From positions 1 to 64,000 of the forward strand of contig JAJZVV010000004.1 of NCBI GenBank assembly GCA_021845595.1: a DNA stretch of 64,000 nucleotides. Direction: 5' to 3'. The notes below the pieces were generated by a model. That model was given only the letters and a program-made list of their open reading frames with translations. It did no database searches and had not been told where the DNA came from. How positions within the stretch are numbered: position 1 is the stretch's first letter; the number at the start of each line of letters is the position of its first letter. The DNA comes from Pseudomonadota bacterium. Lineage in GTDB: Bacteria > Pseudomonadota > Alphaproteobacteria > Acetobacterales > Acetobacteraceae. Of the stretch, positions 34,113 through 41,816 are shown in pieces. The translations under genes and the position numbers were made by a program.

Positions 34113-36080
34113 ATGCACCGACCCGCCCTGCTCGCCGCCGCCCTCGTCGCCTTCGCCGCTCCGGCCGCGGCACGCATCACCGCGCTCGAGATCACCCACA
34201 GCGAACGCCCCGCCCTCGGCGGCGCCACGTTCGGCGCCGTCGGCCAGTATGAATGGCTCACCGGCACGGCCCGCGGCGAGCTCGACCCGGCGGACCCGGC
34301 CAATGCCGTCATCCAGGATCTCGCGCTCGCCCCGCGCAATGCCGCCGGCCGGGTGGAATACGCCATGGACGTCGCGATCCTGCGCCCGGCCGTCCCCGCC
34401 CAGGGCAACGGCACGCTGCTCTACGATGTCCTCAACCGCGGCCGGAAGCTGGCCCCGGGCGTGTTCGAGCGCGACTGGCCGGGATTTCTCGAAGCGCAGG
34501 GCTTCACCCTGGTCTGGAGCGGCTGGCAGGGCGATCTGCCGGCCGAGGGCTCGCTGATGCGCCTGGCCGCGCCGCTCGCGCACGCCCCGGACGGCGGCGT
34601 GCTCACCGGGACGGTGCGCAAGGAATACGAGCTGTTCAGCCCCACCGATACGCTCGCCCTCGGCGATACGGATCTCGGCCGCGGCCTCGCCTATCCGGCG
34701 GTGATCGCGGCGGCGGCGGCGGCGACGCTGACCGAGCGCGTGCGCCAGGCCGACGCCGCGCACCTGGTGCCCCGCGCCGAGTGGGAGTTCGCCGACTGCC
34801 GCACCCGGCCCTTCCCCGGCACGCCGGACGCGACCCGCATCTGCCGCCGCGGCGGGTTCGACACCGACCATGTCTACGAGCTGCTCTACACCGCGCGGGA
34901 TCCGGTGGTGATGGGCATCGGCTTCGCCGCGACGCGCGACCTCGTTGCCTTCCTGCGCGGCGACGGCGAGGGCGCCGGCGGCAACCCGCTCGCCGGTCGG
35001 GTGCAGCGCGCCATCGCCCACGGCACCTCGCAGAGCGGGCGCTTCCTGCGCAGCTTCCTCCAGCTCGGCTTCAACCGCGACGAGCAGGGCCGGCGCGTGT
35101 TCGATGCCATGAACATCCACATCGCCTCCGCCAAGCTCGCGCTCAACCAGCGCTTCGCGCAGCCCTCGGCGGCCTCGATGCAGCACGAGGAGCATCTCGC
35201 GCCGACGCAGGACGGCCCGCTCGGCTGGGACGCGATCCTGCAGCGCTGCCGCACGAACGCGACCTGCCCGCAGATTTTCCAGGAGTTCAGCTCGACGGAA
35301 TATTGGAACAGCCGCGCCAGCCTCGACACCACCGAGGCCGGCGTGGCGGACGCCGCGCTGGCCCCGGAGGTGCATGTCTATCACGTCTCCGCGACCCAGC
35401 ACGTGCTCGGCCTGAAGACCGCGCCCTGTCAGCGCGAGGGCAACCCCAACGGCATGGCCGAGGTGATGCGCGCGCTGCTGGCGCGGCTGCAGGGCCTGCT
35501 CGTGACCGGCACCGCGCCGCCGCCGAGCCGCTATCCGCGCCTCGCCGATGCCACGCTGGTCGCTCCGGCGGCGGACACGGCCGGCTTCGCCCGCGTGCCG
35601 GGGCTCGACTATGCCGCCCAGGTCAACGACGTGCCGCCGCTCGATCGCGGCCCGGCGTTCGACCCCGTGACCGAATCGGGCGTGCTGCGCGAGCCGCCGC
35701 GCCCGCTGCCCGGCGCCGTCGCCCCGCCGGTGCTGGTGCCGGCGCTGGACGCGGACGGCAACGAGACCGGCGGCGTGCGCACCGTGACGCTCGCCGCCCC
35801 CCTCGGCACCTATGTCGGCTGGAACCGCCGCCGCGCCGGCTTCGCCGAGGGCGAGCTCTGCTACCTCGCCGGCGGTTTCGTGCCCTTCGCGCGCACCGAG
35901 GCCGAGCGCCGCGCCGCTGCCGACCCGCGGCCCTCGCTCGCCGAACGCTATGGCGACCATGACGGCTACGTCGCCGCCGTGGCGCGCGCCGCCGCTGCGG
36001 CCGAGGCGGACGGGTTCCTGCTCGGACCCGACGCCGAGCGCCTCCGCCAAGAAGCGGCGGCGAGCCAAATATTGAGGTGA
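34113..36080 (+). CDS. Secreted alpha/beta-hydrolase domain protein
   Basis: A 655-residue protein with a Sec signal peptide (MHRPALLAAALVAFAAPAAA, cleavage near residue 20-21) and a large alpha/beta-hydrolase domain of the Abhydrolase_10 type. A nucleophile elbow HGTSQSGRFLR lies near residue 305 and conserved downstream aromatic/His residues follow. Such proteins are predicted periplasmic esterases; the substrate is unknown. Six cysteines in the mature part could form disulfides. It diverges from the acyl-CoA synthetase, with 121 bases between starts, so ester release outside and acid activation inside is a possible pairing, by inference only. Confidence 0.78.
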   Translation: MHRPALLAAALVAFAAPAAARITALEITHSERPALGGATFGAVGQYEWLTGTARGELDPADPANAVIQDLALAPRNAAGRVEYAMDVAILRPAVPAQGNGTLLYDVLNRGRKLAPGVFERDWPGFLEAQGFTLVWSGWQGDLPAEGSLMRLAAPLAHAPDGGVLTGTVRKEYELFSPTDTLALGDTDLGRGLAYPAVIAAAAAATLTERVRQADAAHLVPRAEWEFADCRTRPFPGTPDATRICRRGGFDTDHVYELLYTARDPVVMGIGFAATRDLVAFLRGDGEGAGGNPLAGRVQRAIAHGTSQSGRFLRSFLQLGFNRDEQGRRVFDAMNIHIASAKLALNQRFAQPSAASMQHEEHLAPTQDGPLGWDAILQRCRTNATCPQIFQEFSSTEYWNSRASLDTTEAGVADAALAPEVHVYHVSATQHVLGLKTAPCQREGNPNGMAEVMRALLARLQGLLVTGTAPPPSRYPRLADATLVAPAADTAGFARVPGLDYAAQVNDVPPLDRGPAFDPVTESGVLREPPRPLPGAVAPPVLVPALDADGNETGGVRTVTLAAPLGTYVGWNRRRAGFAEGELCYLAGGFVPFARTEAERRAAADPRPSLAERYGDHDGYVAAVARAAAAAEADGFLLGPDAERLRQEAAASQILR

Positions 36081-36084
36081 GCGC

Positions 36085-36110
36085 GTAACCGGCCGCACCG
36101 GCGCGGCGCA
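36085..36110 (+). promoter_or_regulatory. Candidate ECF sigma promoter of the sigma factor gene
   Basis: GTAACC (36085-36090), 16 bases, then CGCA (36107-36110), 103 bases before the sigma ATG. The same motif and spacing occur before both bufferin genes, which points to autoregulation. It resembles the SigF promoter of Caulobacter as I recall it (GTAACC-N16-CGAA). Confidence 0.7.
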
Positions 36111-36213
36111 TGGTGCTGATACGCGGGGTCTTGGCCCGGCGGCATCCTGAGCCTGGTGATGGCGCGGTCGGCGTGGATTGCGTAGAACGACCGTGACTTT
36201 CCGGGGGGAAGCC

Positions 36214-36765
36214 ATGGCTGCAGAGCCACGCGGAGCTGAGTTTTCAGCGCTGATGCAAGCAGCGCAGGACGGCGACCGGCGTGCCTACGGCGAGCTGCTG
36301 CGTGCGCTCACGCCCATTCTGCGGGCGCTGGCGCGCAGGCACTGGGCCGGGGCGCGACCGCAGGACATCGAGGACGTTGTGCAGGAGACCTTGCTCGCCA
36401 TCCACCAGGCCCGTCACACCTTCGACCCTGGGCGGCCGTTCATGCCCTGGGCGGGGACGATCCTGCGCCATCGCCTCTCCGATGTGCGCCGGGCGGGCCA
36501 GCGGCGCGGACGGAGGGAGGCACCGATCGTGGACGACCTGCCAGCGCCGGAGCCAACGGCCGAGCACGCCGCCGACGTGCCGCTGCTGAGCCGCGCCATC
36601 AGCCGGCTGCCGGCCGGCCAGCGCCAGGCGGTGGAGCTGCTGAAGCTCAAGGAAATGTCGCTCCAGGAAGCGGCTGAGCAGAGCGGGCAGAGCGTCGGCG
36701 CGCTGAAGGTGGCCATGCACCGCGCCCTACTGCGGCTCCGCCAACTACTCGGCGAGGCGGAATGA
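36214..36765 (+). CDS. sigF: ECF sigma factor, SigF-like
   Basis: A 183-residue extracytoplasmic-function sigma factor with region 2 (about residues 12-85; [15 protein letters not shown] and [20 protein letters not shown]) and region 4 (about 115-180; [25 protein letters not shown] helix-turn-helix). The next gene overlaps it by four bases and encodes an NrsF-type membrane anti-sigma factor, the arrangement of Caulobacter sigF-nrsF. The expected regulon is the bufferin operon two genes downstream. ATG at 36214 has GGGGGAAG upstream; an in-frame codon at 36178 is unsupported. Confidence 0.88.
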   Translation: MAAEPRGAEFSALMQAAQDGDRRAYGELLRALTPILRALARRHWAGARPQDIEDVVQETLLAIHQARHTFDPGRPFMPWAGTILRHRLSDVRRAGQRRGRREAPIVDDLPAPEPTAEHAADVPLLSRAISRLPAGQRQAVELLKLKEMSLQEAAEQSGQSVGALKVAMHRALLRLRQLLGEAE

Positions 36766-37418
36766 TGGACACCGACCGCCTCATCGACTCCCTGGTCGAC
36801 GATCTCCGTCCGGTGCAGCGCCTGGCGCCGCCCGGCCGGCGGCTGCTGCGCTGGCTTGCCGTCTCGGTCCCGGTGGTGGGCCTGATCGTGCTGGCCATGG
36901 GCATCCGCCCGGACCTGCCGCCGATGCTCCTGGACCCGCCGTTCATGGCCGAAATCGGCTTCGCCGCGGCGACGGCGCTGACCGCGGGCTGGGCGGCGCT
37001 GGCCGCCGGCGTGCCCGGCACCCCGCGCTGGCGGCTTGCTCTGCCGCTGCTGCCGCTGGCGCTGTGGCTGGCGAGTTTCGCCGGCCACTGGCTGATGGCG
37101 GTGGAGATGCGTCACGTGGATGCGCTGGCGGTGCTGTTCGATCCGATGTGCGTGCCGATGATCGCCGAGATCGGCTTCGTGCCGGCGGCGGCGATGGCGG
37201 TGATGATCCGCCACGGCGCCGCGGACGGCATCAAGCCGGCGACCTTGTGGGGCATGCTGGCCGCCACCGCGCTCGCCGATGTCGGGCTGCGCATGGTGCA
37301 TGGAGTGGACGCGGTCCCGACGGTGATCATCTGGCAGTTCGGCTCGGTCGCGCTATTCTCCGCGCTCGGGCCGATTGCGCTGCCGCGTCTGCTGGCACCG
37401 CGCGCGGCGATGGCCTGA
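36762..37418 (+). CDS. nrsF: NrsF-type anti-sigma factor (DUF1109)
   Basis: A 218-residue protein with a short cytoplasmic N terminus ([14 protein letters not shown], the sigma-binding end) and six membrane helices, matching the NrsF/DUF1109 family that holds an ECF sigma factor at the membrane until metal or redox stress. Only one cysteine is present in the whole protein (in FDPMCVP). At the second position where the family usually has a cysteine after His, this protein reads MVHGVD. It is rich in Met, so sensing could rely on other ligands. Start overlaps the sigma stop. Confidence 0.85.
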   Translation: MMDTDRLIDSLVDDLRPVQRLAPPGRRLLRWLAVSVPVVGLIVLAMGIRPDLPPMLLDPPFMAEIGFAAATALTAGWAALAAGVPGTPRWRLALPLLPLALWLASFAGHWLMAVEMRHVDALAVLFDPMCVPMIAEIGFVPAAAMAVMIRHGAADGIKPATLWGMLAATALADVGLRMVHGVDAVPTVIIWQFGSVALFSALGPIALPRLLAPRAAMA

Positions 37419-37489
37419 TCCCGCCCGGCGCGCTCCCGCGCGCCGGCCATCTGTTTCATGCGCCAGCGTCCTTGGGGGGAGACGCTTCG

Positions 37490-38230
37490 ATGGCAATGTC
37501 GAATCGCATGATCGCCGAATTCCTCGGCACCTTCTGGCTTACGTTCGGTGGCTGCGGCAGCGCGGTGCTGGCGGCGGCCTTTCCCGGCCTCGGCATCGGC
37601 TTCGCCGGCGTCGCCCTCGCTTTCGGCCTGACCGTGCTGACCATGGCCTACGCCGTGGGGCCGATCTCGGGCGGCCATTTCAATCCCGCCGTGACGATCG
37701 GCCTGTGGGCCGGGCGGCGCATTCCCGGCCACGACATCCCACCCTATGTCGTCGCCCAGGTCGCGGGGGCCATCGCCGCCGCCGCCGTGCTCTATGTCAT
37801 CGCCAGCGGCAAGCCGGGCTTCGACCCGGGCGGCTTTGCCACCAACGGCTACGGCGAGCTCAGCCCCGGTCATTACAGCCTCGCCGCTTGCCTGGTCATG
37901 GAGGTGGTAGCGACATTCTTTTTCCTGATCGTCATCATGGGCTCGACGGCGCAGAACGCGCCCGGCGGTTTCGCGCCGATCGCGATCGGCCTGGCGCTGA
38001 CGCTGATCCACCTGATCTCGATCCCGGTGACCAACACCTCGGTCAATCCGGCGCGCAGCACCGGCCCGGCACTGTTCGCCGGCGCCGCGCATATCCGGCA
38101 GCTCTGGTTGTTCTGGCTCGCGCCGATCCTGGGCGGCGCGCTCGGCGGGCTCGCCGCGCGGCTGCTGGGCGAGACAGCCTCGTCCCACGACAAGCCGGGG
38201 ATCGCCACGGAGCCGGCATCGCAGCGGTGA
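37490..38230 (+). CDS. aqpZ: Aquaporin Z
   Basis: A 246-residue water channel with six helices and both NPA boxes (HFNPAVT near residue 65 and SVNPARS near 185). The selectivity filter and the T-Q-N-A region fit AqpZ rather than glycerol channels. ATG is preceded by GGGGGGAG. No GTAACC-type promoter precedes it. It lies between the sigma/anti-sigma pair and the bufferins in the same direction, so it may be an inserted bystander or be read from the sigF promoter. Confidence 0.93.
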   Translation: MAMSNRMIAEFLGTFWLTFGGCGSAVLAAAFPGLGIGFAGVALAFGLTVLTMAYAVGPISGGHFNPAVTIGLWAGRRIPGHDIPPYVVAQVAGAIAAAAVLYVIASGKPGFDPGGFATNGYGELSPGHYSLAACLVMEVVATFFFLIVIMGSTAQNAPGGFAPIAIGLALTLIHLISIPVTNTSVNPARSTGPALFAGAAHIRQLWLFWLAPILGGALGGLAARLLGETASSHDKPGIATEPASQR

Positions 38231-38314
38231 TAATCCCCCCTCTGCCGCCGCGGTGGCACGCTGCGTGCGATCCGGTAGCAGCGGGGCCGCACAACGAATA
38301 TTTTCGCCGCCCTG

Positions 38315-38340
38315 GTAACCGCCGCCCGCGCTCCGCCGCA
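38315..38340 (+). promoter_or_regulatory. Candidate ECF promoter of bufferin gene 1
   Basis: GTAACC (38315-38320), 16 bases, CGCA (38337-38340), 44 bases before the ATG. The downstream stretch CGCAGCATCA is shared with the bufferin 2 promoter. Confidence 0.75.
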
Positions 38341-38384
38341 GCATCATCAGGCGTACATCGCGCCTGAAACCAGGAGAGAAACCC

Positions 38385-38660
38385 ATGGATCGTCGTTTGC
38401 TCGCTACCACCGTCGCCGCGGCCGCGATCGGGCTTGCCTTCGCCGCCCCCGCGATGGCAGCCAATCCGCCTGCCGGCATGGAGAAGTGCTTCGGCGTGGC
38501 CGCCGTCGGCCACAATGACTGCGCTTCGGAACTGCGCAACTCGGCGGCGGCGCATTCCTGCGCCGGCCAGGGCACCAAGGCGCGCGACCCGCACGACTTC
38601 ACCTACGTCCCCGCCGGCGCCTGCGCCAAGATCGACGGCGGCAAGCTGTCCGCCACCTGA
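38385..38660 (+). CDS. bufA: BufA1-type bufferin precursor (DUF2282), copy 1
   Basis: A 91-residue periplasmic precursor with a cleavable signal peptide (to AMA near residue 25) and the four-cysteine DUF2282 pattern: EKCFG, NDCA, HSCAG and GACAK. Bufferins are ribosomally made copper-binding peptides in which an MNIO enzyme converts cysteines to thiooxazoles. This copy has 12 residues between the second and third cysteines, against 6 in the neighbour, through an ELRNSA-type insertion. AGGAGAG precedes ATG. It has its own promoter. Confidence 0.88.
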   Translation: MDRRLLATTVAAAAIGLAFAAPAMAANPPAGMEKCFGVAAVGHNDCASELRNSAAAHSCAGQGTKARDPHDFTYVPAGACAKIDGGKLSAT

Positions 38661-38699
38661 CACCGGATCGGGCGGCGGACGGAGGTTTACCGAAGCCCT

Positions 38700-38725
38700 G
38701 TAACCACCGCCCGCCCTCCGACGCA
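38700..38725 (+). promoter_or_regulatory. Candidate ECF promoter of bufferin gene 2
   Basis: GTAACC (38700-38705), 16 bases, CGCA (38722-38725), 46 bases before the second bufferin ATG. The flanks are clearly homologous to those of promoter 1, so gene and promoter were duplicated together. Confidence 0.75.
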
Positions 38726-38771
38726 GCATCACCGGGCGCAAGATCGCGCCCCGCAACCTGGAGAGAGCCCC

Positions 38772-39032
38772 ATGGACCGTCGTATCCTCGCCGCCTCCGT
38801 CGCCGCCGCCGCGCTCGGCCTTGCCGTTGCCGCGCCGGCCCATGCCGCCGACAAGAAGATGTCCGGCATGGAGAAGTGCTACGGCATCAACGCCAACGCC
38901 AAGAACGACTGCGCCGCCGGGGCGCATTCCTGCGCCGGACAGTCGACGAAGGCGCGCGATCCGAAGTCCTTCGTCTTCCTGCCGGCCGGTGCCTGCAGCA
39001 AGATCGACGGCGGCAAGCTGTCCTCGACCTGA
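38772..39032 (+). CDS. bufA: BufA1-type bufferin precursor (DUF2282), copy 2
   Basis: An 86-residue paralogue of the preceding gene: signal peptide to AHA near residue 23, then EKCYG, NDCA, HSCAG and GACSK, with the family-typical six residues between cysteines two and three. The C terminus ([10 protein letters not shown]) is almost identical to copy 1. It is followed by the maturase gene after 13 bases, so it is the precursor most tightly coupled to modification. Expected location is the periplasm, expected ligand copper or a similar soft metal. Confidence 0.9.
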   Translation: MDRRILAASVAAAALGLAVAAPAHAADKKMSGMEKCYGINANAKNDCAAGAHSCAGQSTKARDPKSFVFLPAGACSKIDGGKLSST

Positions 39033-39045
39033 GGCGAGGCGCGCA

Positions 39046-39927
39046 GTGTCGGTGCATATGAACACGGTGCCGGCGCTGCCGATCCCCCCGCGCGGGGGGA
39101 TCGGCCTGCGCTTCCCCCACCACCGCCAGATGCGCGAGGCGCGGCCGGACGTCGCGTGGCTGGAGGTCCACCCGGAGAACTACATGGGTGGCGGCGCCGC
39201 GCCGCGGGCGCTGGAAGGGCTGCGCGCCGACTATCCGCTATCGCTGCACGGCGTCGGTCTCTCGCTCGGCTCGGCAGAGGGGATCGACGCCGCGCATCTC
39301 GACCGGCTCGCCGCCGCGGTCGACCGGTTCGCGCCTGCGCTGGTTTCCGAACATCTCGCCTTCTCGGTCGCCGACGACGTCTTTCTCGCCGATCTCCTGC
39401 CGCTGCCGCTGACCGAGGAGACGCTGGCGATCGTCAGCGCGCATGTCGATCGCGTGCAGAGCCGGCTGAAGCGCCGCATCCTCGTCGAGAATCCCAGCAC
39501 CTATCTGCAATTCAGCCACTCGACCATCGCCGAGCCGGAGTTCCTCGCCGCCCTCGCCGCGCGCACCGGCTGCGGTCTGCTCGTCGATGTGAACAACATC
39601 TTCGTCTCCGCCAGCAACCATGGCTGGGATGCGCACGCCTATCTGCGTGCCCTGCCGCGCGCCGCGGTGGGCGAGATCCATCTCGCCGGCCACACGGCGA
39701 TCGAGGCCGGCGGCGCCAGCATCCTGCTCGATGCGCACGGCAGCCACGTCTGCGCCGAAGTGTGGGCGCTCTACGACGCCGCGCTCGCCCTGTTCGGCCC
39801 CGTGCCGACACTGATCGAGTGGGACAACGACATTCCGCCGCTGGAAACCCTGATCGAGGAGGCCGCGCGGGCCGATGCGAAGCTCGCTACCCATCGCAGG
39901 AGGGCTCCCGGTGCCCGCGCTGCGTGA
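39046..39927 (+). CDS. bufB: MNIO-family bufferin maturase BufB (DUF692)
   Basis: A 293-residue TIM-barrel multinuclear non-haem iron oxidase. Candidate iron ligands sit in conserved segments: LEVHPENYMG, SLHGVGLSLG, SEHLAFS, VENPSTY, VDVNNIFVSASNHG, GEIHLAGH and IEWDND. MNIO enzymes use iron and oxygen to rearrange cysteines of a peptide partner, here probably the two DUF2282 proteins encoded just upstream. A GTG at 39046 is favoured by GCGAGG six bases upstream. The ATG at 39058 is the alternative and changes only four residues. It overlaps bufC by 17 bases. Confidence 0.92.
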   Translation: MSVHMNTVPALPIPPRGGIGLRFPHHRQMREARPDVAWLEVHPENYMGGGAAPRALEGLRADYPLSLHGVGLSLGSAEGIDAAHLDRLAAAVDRFAPALVSEHLAFSVADDVFLADLLPLPLTEETLAIVSAHVDRVQSRLKRRILVENPSTYLQFSHSTIAEPEFLAALAARTGCGLLVDVNNIFVSASNHGWDAHAYLRALPRAAVGEIHLAGHTAIEAGGASILLDAHGSHVCAEVWALYDAALALFGPVPTLIEWDNDIPPLETLIEEAARADAKLATHRRRAPGARAA

Positions 39928-40681
39928 GGTCCAGGCCGCGATGCGTGCGGCGCTGCTCGGCGGCAACGCCGCTTCGATCATCGGCCTGATCCAGGCCAAC
40001 GGCATCGCGCCCGCAGCGCGGCTCGACGTCTATCGCGCCAATGTGCAGACGGCGCTGACAAGCGCGTTGCGGCTGACCTTTCCCGTCGTCGAGAGACTGG
40101 TCGGTACCGCGTTCTTCGACGCCGTGGCGCTACGTTTCATCGAGACCCAGCCACCGAAAGTTGCGATGCTAGCGTGCTATGGGGACGGCTTCGCCGACTT
40201 CCTCGCCGCCGACCCGGCCGCTGCATCGCTCGCCTATCTGGCCGACGTGGCGCGCCTCGAATGGGCAATGCACGAATCGAGTGAGGCGGCGGAGGCCGTG
40301 CCGCTGTCCGTCGTCGCCCTGGCCCAGGTGCTCGCCGATGCCACGGATCTGCGCTTCACACCACACCCGACGCTGCGGATCGTCGCACTGAACCACCCGG
40401 CCGACGTGATCTGGGAAGCGGTGTGCACAGGCGACGACGACATGCTGAGTGCGCTCGACGTGCATGCGGGCCCGGTGCATCTGGCGCTGCAGCGCCGCGG
40501 CGAGTCCGTCGGCATCGCGCGCCTCGCCGCCGACGAATGGCATTTCCTCGCCGCTCTGATGCGCGGCGAGATGCTCTCCGCCGCCAGTGCAGCCTCGCCG
40601 GAGCGCGCGCCGATTTGGCTCGCTGCCTGCCTCACCGCCGAACGCTTCACCGCTGTCCATGAAGATGCAGTCCGGAGCTGA
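39911..40681 (+). CDS. bufC: Bufferin maturation partner BufC (DUF2063)
   Basis: A 256-residue protein with the DUF2063 N-terminal domain (about residues 8-100: RLDVYRANVQTALTSALRLTFPVVERLVG, and a GDGFADFLA segment), found beside MNIO genes and believed to deliver the precursor peptide to the oxidase. The C-terminal part (about 110-250) is less conserved. A GTG at 39911 with AGGAGGG six bases upstream is chosen over the ATG at 39875, which would deepen the overlap with bufB. Alternative database labels call this family DNA-binding; I see no support for that here. Confidence 0.9.
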   Translation: MPALREVQAAMRAALLGGNAASIIGLIQANGIAPAARLDVYRANVQTALTSALRLTFPVVERLVGTAFFDAVALRFIETQPPKVAMLACYGDGFADFLAADPAAASLAYLADVARLEWAMHESSEAAEAVPLSVVALAQVLADATDLRFTPHPTLRIVALNHPADVIWEAVCTGDDDMLSALDVHAGPVHLALQRRGESVGIARLAADEWHFLAALMRGEMLSAASAASPERAPIWLAACLTAERFTAVHEDAVRS

Positions 40682-40685
40682 CGCC

Positions 40686-41138
40686 ATGAGCACTACCCTC
40701 GACCGCCCCAACGTGCTCGCGCTGCCGCGAGCGATCCTCCGCGCGCTCGACCGCATCCCATACGCGCTGCTGGCGATTCCCCTGCGCCTTGCGGTGGCCG
40801 AGGTGTTCTGGGCCTCGGGCACGACCAAGCTCGCCGACTGGGGCGCGGCGGTGGCCTTGTTCCAGGACGAATACAAGGTGCCGCTGCTGCCGCCCGACAT
40901 CGCGGCGGTGATGGCGGCGAGCATCGAGCTTTCGACGCCGATTCTGTTGGTCCTGGGCCTGTTCACCCGCGGCGCGGCGCTGGTGCTGCTGGGCATGACC
41001 GCGTTCATCGAGATTTTCGTCTACCCGCTGGCTTGGCCCACACACATCCAGTGGGCGGCGATGCTGCTCGTGCTGCTCGCCCGCGGCGCCGGAGGTTTTT
41101 CCGTCGATGCACTGATCCGGCGGTGGTTTTTGGGGTAG
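40686..41138 (+). CDS. DoxX-family membrane protein (BufD)
   Basis: A 150-residue DoxX-like protein with four membrane helices (first about residues 25-45, with FWASGTTKLADW as the DoxX signature). DoxX proteins close many DUF2282/DUF692/DUF2063 operons and may supply redox equivalents or take part in metal export, though no function is proven. ATG at 40686 follows a GGAG site four bases after the bufC stop. It ends the operon and converges on the cupin gene across a repeat-rich spacer. Confidence 0.88.
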   Translation: MSTTLDRPNVLALPRAILRALDRIPYALLAIPLRLAVAEVFWASGTTKLADWGAAVALFQDEYKVPLLPPDIAAVMAASIELSTPILLVLGLFTRGAALVLLGMTAFIEIFVYPLAWPTHIQWAAMLLVLLARGAGGFSVDALIRRWFLG

Positions 41139-41178
41139 ACATTCTGTCCCAGGGAGCGTGCGGATCTCCACCTGCTGC

Positions 41179-41250
41179 CGCCCCCTGAAGTCCCGGGGCC
41201 CCCGCGGCCTCCCGGCCCCGGCGGGGTCGAGGGGCAGCGCCCCTCGCCTT
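41179..41250 (-). repeat. Dispersed double-hairpin (REP-like) element, copy 1
   Basis: Read on the minus strand, an 8-bp-arm hairpin (41228-41246) is followed by a second imperfect GC hairpin (about 41201-41221) and a C/G-rich tail. Order and sequence match the element at 51505-51556, in opposite orientation. It lies between two convergent operons, so it may also serve as a terminator. Confidence 0.7.
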
Positions 41251-41259
41251 CCTCTGGCC

Positions 41260-41315
41260 CTTCCCCCCTGGCCCTTCCCCCCTGGGCCTTCCCCCCTGGG
41301 CCTTCCCCCCTGGCC
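41260..41315. repeat. Four 14-bp tandem repeats, G-rich on the minus strand
   Basis: Four contiguous units of CTTCCCCCCTGG(C/G)C occupy 41260-41315, with degenerate copies on both sides. The minus strand carries a series of GGGGGG and GGG runs compatible with a G-quadruplex. No protein is likely here. Confidence 0.85.
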
Positions 41316-41352
41316 CTTCCCCCGGGGCTTTCCCACACGCCGTCGCCGAGGC

Positions 41353-41802
41353 CTATTTTTCCTCGGTGACCATGATCGGCGTTCCCGGGCCTTCGCCGGT
41401 GATTTCGATGATGGCGGGTTCGTCCTTGGCGCCGTCGTAATGGACCTGGTTGCCGTAGTGGACGACGAAGCTGCCGGCCGGCATCGGCGTCGTGCTGTCG
41501 GGGTCGAATTTCCTTCCCGTTCCGACCCACCAGGTTCCGGAAATGACGGTGATGAACCGGTCGCGCAAATGGTAATGCGGGTGGCTCATATGGAAGGGCT
41601 GCCAGCGGATGAGCTGGATATAGAGCCCTGGCTTGGACGGGTCCCCGACCATGTTGGCGTATTCGACGCCGGGAATCTCCGCCGATTCCTTCCATTGGAT
41701 CTGATCGGGCAGAGTGTAGGCGAGGACTTTCGGGTCCGGCTTATGGGCGTCGGCCATGCCGCCGAGCGCGATCACGGCAGCGAGCAGAACGAAGCGTCGC
41801 AT
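41353..41802 (-). CDS. Secreted cupin-domain protein
   Basis: A 149-residue protein with a signal peptide (cleavage near residue 19, after ADA) and a single cupin barrel. Metal-ligand candidates are HPHYHLRDRF (His-x-His with Glu replaced by Asp/Arg context) and a later His in YGNQVHYDG. Tryptophans in the barrel suggest a hydrophobic pocket. It may be an enzyme or a binding protein for a small organic acid. It lies 14 bases after the BKACE gene and is the last gene of the pnt transcript. Confidence 0.75.
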   Translation of the reverse strand: MRRFVLLAAVIALGGMADAHKPDPKVLAYTLPDQIQWKESAEIPGVEYANMVGDPSKPGLYIQLIRWQPFHMSHPHYHLRDRFITVISGTWWVGTGRKFDPDSTTPMPAGSFVVHYGNQVHYDGAKDEPAIIEITGEGPGTPIMVTEEK

Positions 41803-41816
41803 GATGGTGCCCTCCG

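Noticed and set aside
33840-36215. 791-codon leftward frame
   Set aside because: Antisense to the secreted hydrolase, which has a signal peptide and a nucleophile elbow.
38315-39045. CRISPR-like or direct-repeat array
   Set aside because: The repetition is a single gene-plus-promoter duplication, not short repeats with spacers.
40647-41336. Leftward 229-codon frame through the G-rich repeat
   Set aside because: Gly/Arg/Pro low-complexity product created by the repeat, antisense to the DoxX gene.
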